A DNA stretch of 64,000 nucleotides from Miscanthus floridulus (taxonomy: Eukaryota; Streptophyta; Magnoliopsida; Poales; Poaceae): contig NC_089584.1 of the NCBI RefSeq assembly GCF_019320115.1, positions 58,276,852 through 58,340,851 on the forward strand, written 5' to 3'. Shown here in pieces: positions 12,177 through 22,393 of the stretch. The notes below the pieces were generated by a model. The model was not told the origin of the DNA and did no database searches. It saw nothing but the letters and a program-made list of their open reading frames with translations. The position numbers were made by a program, and so were the translations under genes. How positions within the stretch are numbered: position 1 is the stretch's first letter; each line of letters starts with the position of its first letter.

Positions 12177-12525
12177 AGGTAATACTTGAGGAGTATGGTT
12201 GTGTGAAGGATTCTTGTGGTGGGCATAGATGGATCCTTGTTTATTATCGATAGATGTTTATTTTTAATTCCGTTATTTAATATTCCGCACTCTAACTTTG
12301 GAAATGTAATAATGTAATTTTTAAGAACTCTAGATGTATGAAATGGATTAAGTATTGTAACTCGTTCTCATTATTGGATCCTTGGGGAAAAATGTGGATC
12401 TTTTAGGCTCTCCCTTGGGGTGTGCCCGACGGATACCGCCCATTGTAGCTTGCTTTTGGGGTGCTTAGTGTCTGGTGGAAGACGAGCGCCTCCGTAAGTG
12501 TGTTATTTCGGGCGGTTCTGCCATA

Positions 12526-13460
12526 ATTACAAATGCAATATCAGGCCTGGTGTAATTTGCAAGATACATGAGCACTCCAACAGCACTAAGATATGGAACT
12601 TGAGGTCTCAGAATTTCCTCCCCCTCATCCTGTGGTCTAAATTGACCAGTTCCCATTTATAAAGACTGAACAACCATAAGGGTTTTGGAGGGGTATGATT
12701 TGTCCTTATTGAATTTCTCCAATATTTTCTGGATATAGGCAGATTGATGCACAAAAATTATAGTCGGAAGGTGCTCAAGCTGTAGGCCTAAGCAAAATTT
12801 GGTGTGAGCCAAATCCTTGAAGTTGAACTCCATCTTTAGATATTGCATGCCTCATCAATATCTTGTTGGTTGCCAATGATATTTAATTCACCAACATACA
12901 CATATATAGTGCAAAATCCCATTTGGGACTTTTTGATGAAGACACATGGACAATCATCATTGTTAGTGTATCCCTTCTACAGAAGGTATTCACTAAGTCA
13001 ATTGTACCACATCCTTCCCAACTGCTTTAAGCCATAGAGTAACTTTGAAGCTATACACAATACATGTTGTGACTTGCATTTTGATTTGGCATAGAGATTT
13101 TGTCAGGAACCTTTAGATATATGTCCAAATCAAGTGACCCATAAAGATATGAAGTCACTACATCCATCAACTACGTAGATAGACGATTGTTGTATAGTCA
13201 GAGATATAAGATATCAGAATGTTATTCCACTCATAACTGGAGAATATGTCTCATTGAAATCAATGTCAGGTCTCTATGTGAAAACTCATTATTCTCATTC
13301 CATTTTTGGGTGAAAACTCATTTGAATCCCACAGAGAAGATTCTTGAGGTGTAGGTATTCCACTTTGAGTGCTTTTTGCACCTTGCCTGGTCTTAGGATC
13401 TAGATCATTTTGGAGGAGTTCAGCAATCATTGCGAAGAAATAAATGTCGACAATTGTAGT
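12526..13460 (-). pseudogene. pol: Copia reverse transcriptase of C1, broken and truncated
   Basis: Minus-strand translation gives copia RT blocks across several frames: KLLYGLKQLGRMWYN near 13,030, YVGELNIIGN near 12,885, TKFCLGLQLEHLP near 12,780-12,815 and VPYLSAVGVLMYLANYTRPD near 12,540-12,600. Copia RTs normally read YVDDLN; both catalytic Asp are changed (Gly, Glu), so it cannot polymerise. The frame ends within the TRPDIAF block at the junction with G1. RNase H would lie beyond G1, outside the window. Confidence 0.85.
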
Positions 13461-13463
13461 CTT

Positions 13464-14650
13464 TCAGTCATATGATTCTCCAGACTCGAGATAATTGATG
13501 AAAATTTCATGTACCCTTTCTGAAGCATCATCATTTCCCAAAATGGCTGCATTAGGGCATTTCAATGTCCCAACATCAGTAATTGAGTGCACTGTTGATG
13601 TGGGATGTGAAGGTTGTACCTCCACAGGGTGTTCCTCAACTTGAGGTTGAGTTGCATTTACTGGGTTGGAAGATTTGTTCTTGTTTTTCCTTTGCTTGCT
13701 AGAAGCTGCATATGTGGAAATAGCCATACTTCTCCCCCTCTTACTTGGGAGTTGAGTAGTTTTATTTGGTACCTTTACTCTTTCTAGCACATTTCTCATA
13801 GGATTATAGGATTTTATAACACCCTTATAATCAGTAAATGCATCTGGCGTATTATTTGTAATGTGTTGCAAATTAATGATTTTCTGAACTCAGAGTTTAG
13901 TCTCTGAAGTACGTGGATTAGAGTTAGATATGTCAATGGCATCCCAATTGATTTCTTGGCATTCTTTGTGGTTGTTGAATTTTCCCCCTAATGTCGGGAA
14001 ATGATCTTCATTGAAGATACAATTAGCGTACCAGACTATGAATAGGTCCCCTATGGTGGGCTCTAGGTATTTTATGACCGACAGAGATTGATATCCCATA
14101 TTGATCCCCAATTTCCTATTAGGGCCCATAGTTGTACGTTATGGTGGTGAGATTGATACGTATGTAGCACAACCGAACTTTCACAGATGGGAAATACTAG
14201 GGGATTTCCATGTAGTAGTTTCAAAGGTGAGGTTGCATGGTATGGAGTTGGATGCAATTGAATCAAGTCAGTAGCCTAAGACTGCATGACCCTAACATGA
14301 GGTTGGTAATTGCAATTCTATAGTAATGGTCATGCAGTAAGTTTAATTCTCTTGATGAGAGATTTGGCCAACCCATTTTAAGTATGGACATATGGGACCG
14401 AGTGCTGAACTTGAATTCCAAAGGCCATACAATAATCATTGAAGGAATGAGAGGAAAATTCAGTGGCATTATCCATTCGAATTGACTTGATTTGATGTTC
14501 AAGATGCTATGCTTTAAGTTTGATAACTTGAGCAATAATTTTAGCAAATACATGGTTCCATGTGGTAAGAAGGCACACATGAGACCATCATGTGGATGCA
14601 TCTATTAGAACCATGAAGTACCTGAATGGTCCAGACAAAGGTTGATTGGG
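13464..14650 (-). pseudogene. pol: Copia integrase and linker of C1, broken
   Basis: Recognisable pieces are VLIDAST near 14,605-14,625 (first catalytic Asp), IRMDNATEFSSHSFNDYC near 14,420-14,480 (second Asp) and NGLAKSLIKRIK near 14,345-14,380, where the DDE Glu is replaced by Lys (GAA to AAA). Next come the PYHATSPLKLLHGNPLVFP block (14,200-14,260), the WALIGNWGSIWDIN region near 14,110 and the linker towards RT at 13,464-14,129. Several frames and stops are involved, including a CAA-to-TAA change just before the Lys-replaced Glu. Confidence 0.8.
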
Positions 14651-14892
14651 ATCACAAATGTCTCCTTGAATGCGTTCAAGGAACTTGAGCAGTTCGACTC
14701 AAATTTTGAGGTAAGAGGGCCTCAAATCAAAATTAATTTCCCAGTGGCACATGCGGTGCACGTAAAATTTGAAGATTGAGGAAAATTCACATCACTTAGA
14801 GTGTGACCAACTGAATTGTTTGTAATTTTCCTCATCATCCTTATGCCTAGGTGACCAAGGCGATCAGGCCAAGTTTGGAATGCATTGACATT

Positions 14893-15333
14893 CTAGAAAA
14901 TTACTTTGTACACAACATGTTGTACGGGGTTAATATATGTATAGTATAATTCAGACGAGAGTGAGGGAACTTTTTCAAGTGTCTCTTTGTCATATCCGTT
15001 GTCCTTTGTAATGAGAAGGGACTCCTCATTATTGTCATCATGAGTTTCAATATGGAACCCATTTTTCTGGATATCTCTATAACTCAATAGGGTACGAGTT
15101 GTATCGGGATACAAGAGTGCATACTCAATTATTATCCATGTACCCATAGGGAGCATAATAGTGGCCCGTTTAGAGCCTACTATTGTGGCATCGCGTCCAG
15201 CGATTGTTAAAACATTGCCATTATTCTTTGTAAGAGTATGGAAATATTTTATTTCGCTGAGTATAGAGTTAGTGGTACCAATGTCCACTAGGCACATTTC
15301 CTCATCCATCATATCAGATTGACTCTCGTACAA
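14893..15333 (-). pseudogene. pol: Copia protease region of C1
   Basis: An open stretch of 146 codons contains EMCLVDIGTTNSIL (about residues 11-24; the copia protease active site is usually CLVDSATTHTI, with the Asp present here) and TRTLLSYRDIQKNGFHIETH (about 79-98), typical of grass copia polyproteins. It lies between the gag and integrase fragments in the correct order. In a live element it would cleave the polyprotein. The neighbours are frameshifted relative to it. Confidence 0.75.
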
Positions 15334-15521
15334 TCTATATTAAATGGAGAACTAAAAATGAAATTCTCAACAAATAAATATTAAATATTTTCATCACATA
15401 GATATTAAATGTGCTTAGTGCAAGAAAATATCAAATGTGCTAAACAACATAAAACAAACAACAATAACTATTACAACGCATTGGGCATAATGATAATTAA
15501 GAATATCAAAAGACTAGGAGC

Positions 15522-16240
15522 CTAAGAGCATTCTCCAAATAGATCTTTAGAAGTGTATTCTAAGATCATGTTGTCTATGTCCTCTATTTTGCCATTAGGT
15601 GGACAAAGAGCCTTGGTGTAGCTAGGATCCGCTAGCGTGGAGTTATAGCACCCTAGGGCTGCCAGCGTGTTGAAGTGGGCTTCAAATTGTTGCCCACCTT
15701 GGTTGGGGCATCCTTGGTTGGAGCATCCACGTCCCATGAAATTCAAGTACAAGTCCACTAAGTGCTTTGGGGTGCGACTTTTCTGAGTCGGGTGGTTGTA
15801 GCAATCACACCCTTTGCACAAGTGCTAGACTTGTGTTTGTTCGACTTAGAATTGTCCTTTCCCTTAGCACGATAAGGCTTACAATGTCTCTTGCACTTGT
15901 TCTTGCCATGAGAGGTTCCAAGATTGCTATTGTTAGTAGCACCCTTTTGTGTTTTCTTCTGAGTGGTAGCATGTACCTCTAGCAAAGGATTGGCACCCAT
16001 AGGGCCTTGGTTGGAGTTCCAAATTAGGAGCTCATTGTGCCTTTCTGCCTGAAGTAATGTCTTAATCAGCTCAAAATAAATAGTGAAAGCCCTTTGATGG
16101 TATTGTTGTTGAAGGATCATATGTGCATATGTACGGGAAGCATGGTAGACAATGTCTTCTCAATTTTCTCCGCATCACTAGGTTCCTTCTCACAAAACTT
16201 TAGTTTGAAACTAAGTTATGCACAACATGGTTGAACTCTC
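15522..16240 (-). pseudogene. gag: Copia gag, C-terminal half of C1, with degenerate zinc knuckle
   Basis: Minus-strand frames give a gag segment near 16,130-16,200 (CEKEPSDAEKIEKTLSTMLP), then LLQQQYH-like and LLQAERHNELL blocks at 15,980-16,115, a basic stretch and a degraded CCHC knuckle near 15,770-15,830 followed by SRTPKHLVDLYLNF. Cysteines of the knuckle are shifted out of register. Capsid/nucleocapsid protein of the element, non-functional here. Confidence 0.7.
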
Positions 16241-17190
16241 CAACAGTTTTGAGAGGTTCCGAGCCAAAGGCTCATGGGGAACATGGATCCATGTGTGGCA
16301 GAGTCTAGGGCATTGGTTCATAGCAGTGGTGGCGTTGGCACACCTCAATGGTGCAGGAGCCGACAGTGGTGGAAGTAGAGCAGCCAGGTCGATGGTTAGT
16401 GAGCTGCTCTTTGCAGTGGGATGACGCACGTACATCAGTAGATGAGTCAAAGCCAACATGCATGTCACCATTGTTGGTGGAGATGCTCGACACAAGGAGG
16501 GGCTATGAAGCATCCTCGCCGATGACAGGATAAGCATCAGAAAGGTCAGCTCAGCAGCCATCCTTGCTAGGGACTAGATCCACGATGCTGATTCAATGAG
16601 CGGTGGCTATCGTGGCCTGCTGTATGGGCCAGCGGTATCTGGTGCCACCGATGGAGCTAGGTCAAAGCCTTGGCATAGACCAAGGCCATGCATAGGGCAG
16701 AACGACAGTGGAGCTGGTATTGTTAGTGTCGCTGGAGGTGGAGCTAGTGCCGCCAGAGGTGCTACTGACAACAAGACTGGTGCCGCTGGAGCTAGAGCTA
16801 GTGCCACGGGCGATGCCATGGAAGACACCACGGAGCACTAGGATGGTGGTGCAGCGACCACTATGTCGACGTGATGGCGTCCTCCAAGGCATCCTCCAAG
16901 CAGCCGACCACACATCCTCAAGTTTAGGCCTTGGCGTTCACCACGAAGGCAATCATCGAGATCATGGAGGTCATGGAGAAGCTCCCTTTGGATCTGGTGG
17001 TGAGCGAAGTTGAGCCCTAGCGTGATAGCATGATGGTATGCCATCATTACCAACTAGAAGATGAGAGATGCAGTGGTACAAAGGTATGGTATGACATTGT
17101 TACCTTCGTAGATTGATCTCTCAAATGAGATCACATTCCTAAGAATGATGCTCTAATTCTTCCCCTCCTAAGAAAGAAGCGAGGAGCAAA
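16241..17190 (-). other. Degenerate 5' gag/leader region of C1
   Basis: About 950 bases between the recognisable gag and the LTR. Minus-strand frames are Ser/Thr/Gly-rich with LPYAWPWSMPRL near 16,670-16,710, like the start of a copia gag, but are broken throughout. The ORFs seen here on both strands come from the GC-rich, low-complexity composition. I see no separate gene. Confidence 0.4.
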
Positions 17191-17351
17191 AGTGCCGATA
17201 ACGTGTTGCGAGTAGAATTGCGAGTAATGTAAAATCAGATAGGGGGATGGCAAATGAACTAGTTGTTTATTCCATTGATCATAGGTGATATTTATACATA
17301 GTGTCAGGGAGATGTTATGGGGAGGAAACTCTCATGCCAAGTAACCATGAC
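17191..17351 (-). repeat. C1 5' LTR (part) with primer-binding-like junction
   Basis: On the minus strand an LTR-like stretch ends CGCAACA at 17,204, followed by CGTTATCGGCAC (17,192-17,203), resembling the AACACGTTATCAGCAC junction of many plant copia elements. A TATA-like TATAAATA on the minus strand lies at 17,289-17,296. The LTR is cut at 17,351 by G2 and appears to continue from 23,509 to roughly 23,575, which would make it only some 215 bp long. The outer edge is not certain. Confidence 0.5.
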
Positions 17352-17689
17352 TGTTGACGGTAGTTAATGCCAATCATAAACTATCAATATACCTTGCATA
17401 AATGACTAAAATGGATCACCAACATAGACTTAGGAGTTTACTAACAATTTCCATCAGTTTCTATGAATCTATGTTTTTAGCAGGATTTAATCAGAAAACC
17501 ATCAAGGATGACCTATTCGTCAAAGGAAATCATGTTAATCTAGGACGATACTGACATGGGAAGACTCTAGAAGACTCCAGAGGGTACTCCACCAAAGCAG
17601 AGCCTATGCCTTTGACATGTGGGGTTGGCCAGCCTATGGACCCACATGTTAGCCCCTCCTTGCTATGTCAGTTCTCCACCGCCTTAAGG
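17352..17689 (+). repeat. G2 5' LTR, truncated
   Basis: It aligns with 22,394-22,730, with around 10 percent differences by eye and small indels. Homology stops at the CCTTAAGGAT/CCTTAAGAAT point, beyond which the 5' copy reads into pol-like sequence. Confidence 0.85.
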
Positions 17690-18330
17690 ATTGACTTGAT
17701 CGAAGCCAACCTTGAAGATGATGCCCAGTTCTTCATCAAGGAGGAAGACAAAAGTTCCATAGAATCTGAACCCTTAGATGAATTGCTGGAACCACCTAAG
17801 CCCTCCATTGAGCTTAAACCCTACCTTCTGGTATTAGATATGCCTTTCTCAATAATGATCAGGATTCTCCTGTGATTATAAGTGATAAACTTTCTCAGGA
17901 AGAAACCCTTCGCTTGATAACTGTCTTAGAAAAGCATCGCTCTACTTTTGGCTACTCACTCCAAGATCTTAAGGGAATTAGCCCTGCTCTTTGCACCCAT
18001 CGCATCCCTACAGATCCTGATTCCATACCTTCTAAGGAGCCACAATGTAGGCTTAATAATGCAATGAGAGAGGTTGTTAAGAAAGAGGTTTTGAAACTCT
18101 TGGCTATTGTTTTTGCTATAGATAAGTTTAGATCTTACTTAGTAGGAGCTAAGGTGATTGTTTACACTGATCATACTGCCTTAAAATACCTGCTCACTAA
18201 GAAAGATGCTAAACCTTGACTTATAAGATGGATTTTGATGCTCCAAGAATTTGACCTAGAAATAAAAGATACAAAGGGAGTAGAAAATTTCGTTGCTGAT
18301 CACTTATCTAGAATGCAGTTTAAAAATCTA
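17690..18330 (+). pseudogene. pol: G2 pol: RT N-terminal flank fused to RNase H
   Basis: Two overlapping frames (to 17,875 and 17,872-18,219) encode the segment before RT ([45 protein letters not shown]). This runs directly and in frame into RNase H ([28 protein letters not shown], then [11 protein letters not shown] near 18,278-18,313). The whole RT core is absent. The junction lies at 18,095-18,105 in a sequence shared by both parents (AACTCTTG-like), suggesting a microhomology-mediated deletion. A TGA at 18,217 interrupts the RNase H part. Confidence 0.85.
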
Positions 18331-19676
18331 TAGGGAACTACCCATCAATGATTCTCTATGGGATGAGATGCTCTTCAAGATCACAAAATCTGACCCCCAA
18401 TACCCAAATATTATCAACTTTATGGTTGTAGGTTATGTACCACTAGGGGAGAACAAAAGGAAGCTCATCTATGAAAGTCGTCTCCACATATGGTATGAGC
18501 CATATCTCTTTAGAGTCTTCTCTGATGGCCTACTCAGGAGGTGTGTACCGGCAGAAGAAGGCATCAAAATCATTGAACGATGCCACTCATCACCATATGG
18601 AGGGCATTACGGTGCATTCCGCACCCATTCAAAGATCTAGCAAAGTGGATTCTTTTGGCCAACCATGTATGAAGACACAAAGGACTTCATCCAAAGGTGT
18701 GGAGCATGTTAGAGGCATGGGAACATTAATTCAAGAGATGCCATGCCACTCACCAACAACCTCTAGATCGAGCTCTTTGATGTATGGGGGAATCAACTAC
18801 ATGGGACCATTTCCAAAGTCGAAGAATTGTGAGTACATCTTGGTGGCAGTTGACTATGTCTCCAAGTGGGTTGAAGCCATGCCATGTAGAGCTACTGATG
18901 TAAAGAACTCCAAGAAGATATTTGAAGAAATAATATTTCCATGTTTTGGAGTTTCGAGAATGGTGATAACTGATGGAGGCACTCATTTCATTGACAAGAA
19001 CTTTTGCAAGTACTTGTCAAAACATGGGATCCATCACAACATTGCTACTCCATATCACCCTCAGACAAGTGGCCAAGCAAAAACATCGAACAAACATATC
19101 AAGAATATTCTATAAAAGACGGTCAACGAGATGGGGACTACATGGAAGGATAGACTACCCGATGCATTATGGGCTTACCGAATGGCCCATAAAACACCAC
19201 TTGGGATGTCACCATACCAACTTATCTATGGGAAGACCTGTCGTCTACCTATTGAGCTAGAATTCAAGGCTCAATAGGCCATCAAATGTTGGAACATGGA
19301 CTTGGAAGCTATAGGAACTAGGAGGAAGATACAACTCTCTAGGCTTGATGAATGGCGTGAAAAAACATATCACAACACCAAGATATACAAGGAGAGAACA
19401 AAGAGATGGCACGATAAGAGGATCAAGAAGGAGTTCACCCTAGGAGATAAGGTATTATTTTTTAATTCTAGGGTTAAATTATTCAGGCACGGAAAACTTC
19501 AGAGCAAATAGGAAGGACCAGTCAAGGTGTTAAGCACCTCGTCACATAGAGCGATAACACTTCAAAATGACAAAAGTACATTATTCAAGGTAAATGGTCA
19601 CCATCTTAAGATATTTCTAGAACCTAAAAAAGCACCTGAGGATTTGGATGAGGTAGATTTTATTCTTTTGCCATAG
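18331..19676 (+). pseudogene. pol: G2 pol: integrase, broken
   Basis: The HHCC zinc region spans 18,570-18,715 ([20 protein letters not shown] to RCGAC), with stops inside. In the core, GINYMGPF (near 18,795) has Asn where the first catalytic Asp is expected, TDGGTHF (near 18,970) keeps the second, and [13 protein letters not shown] (near 19,065) has Lys for the catalytic Glu. Both losses are G-to-A changes. The C-terminal part ([21 protein letters not shown], about 19,410-19,470) and a tail to 19,676 lack a chromodomain, as in Athila/Tat elements. Confidence 0.85.
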
Positions 19677-20066
19677 ATTTACACCTCTACCCTCCTCCTC
19701 CATGATTCATAGCATGGTAGCATATTCTTTGGAACTAGATAAACATTAGAAACCATCGTGCGAAAAATCTTTGAGAGGTGGCACCTTGTGGGGCCGGTCG
19801 GCCCCACCTATAGACTGAGCAACCAACCTGTCTGTCTCCTCACCCCCTCTTGATTTCCTCGCAAACCTTCTAGAGTATTCTCGCGAGAATATCCAATTTT
19901 TTGAGCCATTCAGTTTTTCCTCGTTATGAGACTCCTAATGGATAGATCTTGATCCCTGATGCTCATCTATCCCCCCTATATAAACAAGCCCTTGTTTGCA
20001 TCCACAGCCATTCCAACAAGCCTAGCATCTCCAATAGCAACAAAGCTCTCCTCCTCCTGAGTTCCA
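19677..20066 (+). promoter_or_regulatory. Spacer with candidate internal promoter in G2
   Basis: A 390-base non-coding spacer after pol. TATATAAA at 19,977-19,984 lies about 83 bases upstream of the next ATG and is followed by a C/A-rich leader ending CCTCCTCCTGAGTTCCA before ATGGC at 20,067. That is the usual spacing of a plant core promoter and short 5' leader. Confidence 0.4.
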
Positions 20067-20633
20067 ATGGCTAGAAAAGAGATCATCCACTATAGAGTTG
20101 AAGATGCCATACTACTAAGCATCATCCCACTACGAGAGATGGCTCCTATTCCCTCTAATCAGTCCTACTTCGCCCAAGCCATCCGTCATCCGGTGATCAC
20201 TCAGTTGTTGTCGTGTCTACTTCAAGACAAGCCACGCCAGTCGGAGGCACCGAAGATCAATGTGCCAAAGGAGATCAACCTTCTTCTTCCAAGGGCAAAC
20301 GAGACGCTGACGGGGGTGAAGACCAACAAGTTCGGGGATGTTACATGTGCGAAGTAGAAGTCGGTCATGGAACATGTGGCTATAGATGGTGTTCGTGCTG
20401 TGCTTGAGCAAGTCAAGATCCTACCGCCAAAGGAGAAGAAGAAGATGGTGCCACCCACTGCCCAAGAGAATGAGGAGAAGCATCAATGGATGACTGTCAT
20501 TCTTCTAAATGACAAGATCAAAACCCTCATCGAGTACATCCATGCGTTGCAACATAGGATCGATAAGGAACACATCCATCGCAGGAACCTAGAATATGAG
20601 CTTACAATCTTAAACTGCTATGTCGTCAATTAG
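20067..20633 (+). pseudogene. Extra ORF between pol and 3' LTR of G2 (one in-frame stop)
   Basis: A 188-codon frame with a single TAG at 20,355-20,357. The first half starts MARKEIIHYRVEDAILL; the second half (from 20,367) is charged and predicted by eye to be coiled coil (KEKKKMVPPTAQENEEKHQ, later HALQHRIDKEHIHRRNLEYE). Part of the middle also reads well in another frame (SSSKGKRDADGGEDQ), so an old frameshift is possible. It sits where Athila elements carry an envelope-like ORF, but I see no signal peptide or membrane segment. A TATA box lies upstream and AATAAA at about 20,766, so it resembles a separate transcription unit. I do not recognise the family. Confidence 0.45.
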
Positions 20634-22393
20634 GACAAATTTAAGAATTGAGAGTTAGGTTGTTGATCAATAAGGCATGTTTAGGTCGATTATTCAAGTC
20701 ATTTACTTAGCTTAATTGTTAGATTGGTTAAAGTTTGTGTTAGCTAGTTTGTCTAGGTTGGATGTAATAAAGTGCCTTATGATATCAATGAAATCTTATT
20801 GCTATTACTTGCTCTCTATTCTTTTGGATATGTGTTTGTCTCCACATGTTGTGCATAAAGGAAAATAGGAAACAAGTGTGGGGGAAGCACACCGCGGTGA
20901 CAAATGAGATCCGATCACAAAAATCACAAAATTCAGAAAGCAACGGAACAAGAACCATGCTCGCCAAAGTTAGACCCAAATGGACACAAGAGTGGGCCGC
21001 TCGGCCTCCTACATGGGCTGGCCGACCCAACCCAACTCTGCCTCACCTCGCGCTTCGTCCGCGATCAGGTTTGAGTCCCGTATGATCTATTTTCACCTAT
21101 CTCGCTTTCTATTTCGAACCAAATTGAAAATCCTCCGATAAAGAACTTTAAAACATGAAGGAAAGATTATTTCATTCATGACTTGAAGGATAGATTCACA
21201 AAATACTTTTTCTAGAAGTCTTGCTACAGTTAGGAACTTAATATTAGGGACCCCATGTTAATTAAGTTGTTGTGGGATGAGATATAGTAGAATAATGAGA
21301 ACTTAATTCTTGATGTCTCATCATTAGAGAATTTTGTTTCAAAAATTAAAATGAATAGCTACACCTCTCCTTTTATGGTAAGCAATGTCCTACCAGAGCC
21401 ATATATGATAAGATTAGGAAACCTTCTACATGTACTACTTGCTATTGTATTGAGTTTGGTCAAACCTTGTGACCCTTGTTGAGAAACTTATCATGCTCTC
21501 AAGATCAAGATCACGTACACACCACATATATCTGCTACTCCTACACTGGGAGTACGCAAAAGCATGGTTTCCATCCACCCAAAAATGTTCTACTCTTGCA
21601 TTGGGAATAGGCACAAAAAATATGTTTGTTAGGATAAATGCTCCAAGTTCTTGCAAATACCTCTCTTAAAAGTTTCAATTGTAGAAAAAGAGGCATGGGC
21701 TATGTAAGAGTTATTCATAAAAGAAAGAGAAAAATATTAAAAAAATGGACAAGTGTCCGAGATCTTGAAAACAATGGATACTCTGATGCTCGCCTGAAAA
21801 AAACAGAGAAAGATGAATAAGATAGCCCAAGTTTTCTTGCAAAAGTGTTTCAAGTTTCAACAAGAGAGATATGTTTCAAGGAGCATAGTAGAATTAGGTT
21901 AGCCACCATATATATACATCCACATACATGCACATCTTGATCTAAGAGTATGACATTTTTCTTCTTGGATCCTTGTTTTGACTTTACAATATATGCACTG
22001 CAAGTATGTTCTCATATTTATCCCTACTTGAGCTCCACATAAACTTTTTAGAAGTAGATAAAAAGAAGGCAAAGTCATCTATGCCTTGGTAAGTATCCAA
22101 AAATACCACATATATTGAGAGATTTAAGAGTACTACAGAAACGAGAAGGTAAGCTATGTTTTGTTTTCACAAATCTTAAAATGTTTCTCCAATTGACTTG
22201 ACTGAAGGAGGATGGTGATCTGTTTCAAGCTGTTTCATTCATCAACCACCCAAAGTTTCATGGTATACACATTGAATCCTACAGAGCATGTCTGACTGGG
22301 AATAGTTTTATCTTGATGACTTATCCTAAGGTTATGTCTTAAGTAATCCATCCTTTTATCAAGGATGAGTAAAAGCCTAAGTGCGGGGGAGTT
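20634..22393 (+). other. G2 3' non-coding region and polypurine tract
   Basis: It has an AATAAA at about 20,766, a purine-rich TGTGGGGGAAGC at about 20,876 and a long AT-rich stretch without a credible gene. GTGCGGGGGAGTT at 22,381-22,393 directly precedes the 3' LTR and is the likely polypurine tract. Small ORFs here look like chance. Confidence 0.6.

Larger units (their letters stand above)
1..12525 (+). mobile_element. G1: Ty3/gypsy chromovirus (Tekay/Del-like), left end outside window
   Basis: The stretch 1-3066 recurs at 9471-12525 in the same orientation, and the second copy extends left to TGTAACACCC at 8135. That defines an LTR pair of about 4.39 kb, with roughly 1.34 kb of the 5' LTR missing from the window. 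Between the LTRs lie a primer-binding site, gag, pol in the order PR-RT-RNaseH-IN, a chromodomain-like end and a polypurine tract. PR-RT-RH-IN order makes it Ty3/gypsy; very long LTRs plus the chromodomain suggest the Tekay/Del lineage (inference). A by-eye comparison of the first 70 aligned LTR bases shows about 8 differences, mostly transitions, so it is not recent. It sits inside the RT region of copia element C1. Confidence 0.9.
8135..12525 (+). repeat. 3' LTR of G1 (complete, about 4.39 kb)
   Basis: It starts TGTAACACCC after the polypurine tract. From 9471 onward it is the partner of 1-3066. It ends near CCATA at 12,525, the counterpart of TCACA at 3062-3066. A GC-rich zone at about 8690-9300 yields several overlapping chance ORFs. 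The next five bases, ATTAC (12,526-12,530), would be the target duplication; the left copy is outside the window. Confidence 0.9.
12526..17351 (-). mobile_element. C1: antisense Ty1/copia element, interrupted on both sides
   Basis: Reading leftward, the order is LTR, primer-binding-like site, gag, protease, integrase, RT, that is PR-IN-RT, which defines Ty1/copia. The RT stops exactly at the G1 3' LTR edge (12,526), so G1 inserted into C1 and the rest of C1 should lie left of the window. At the other end the LTR of C1 is interrupted at 17,351 by G2 and resumes after the ATGAC duplication at 23,509. C1 is thus older than both. Every coding domain carries stops or frameshifts. Confidence 0.85.
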
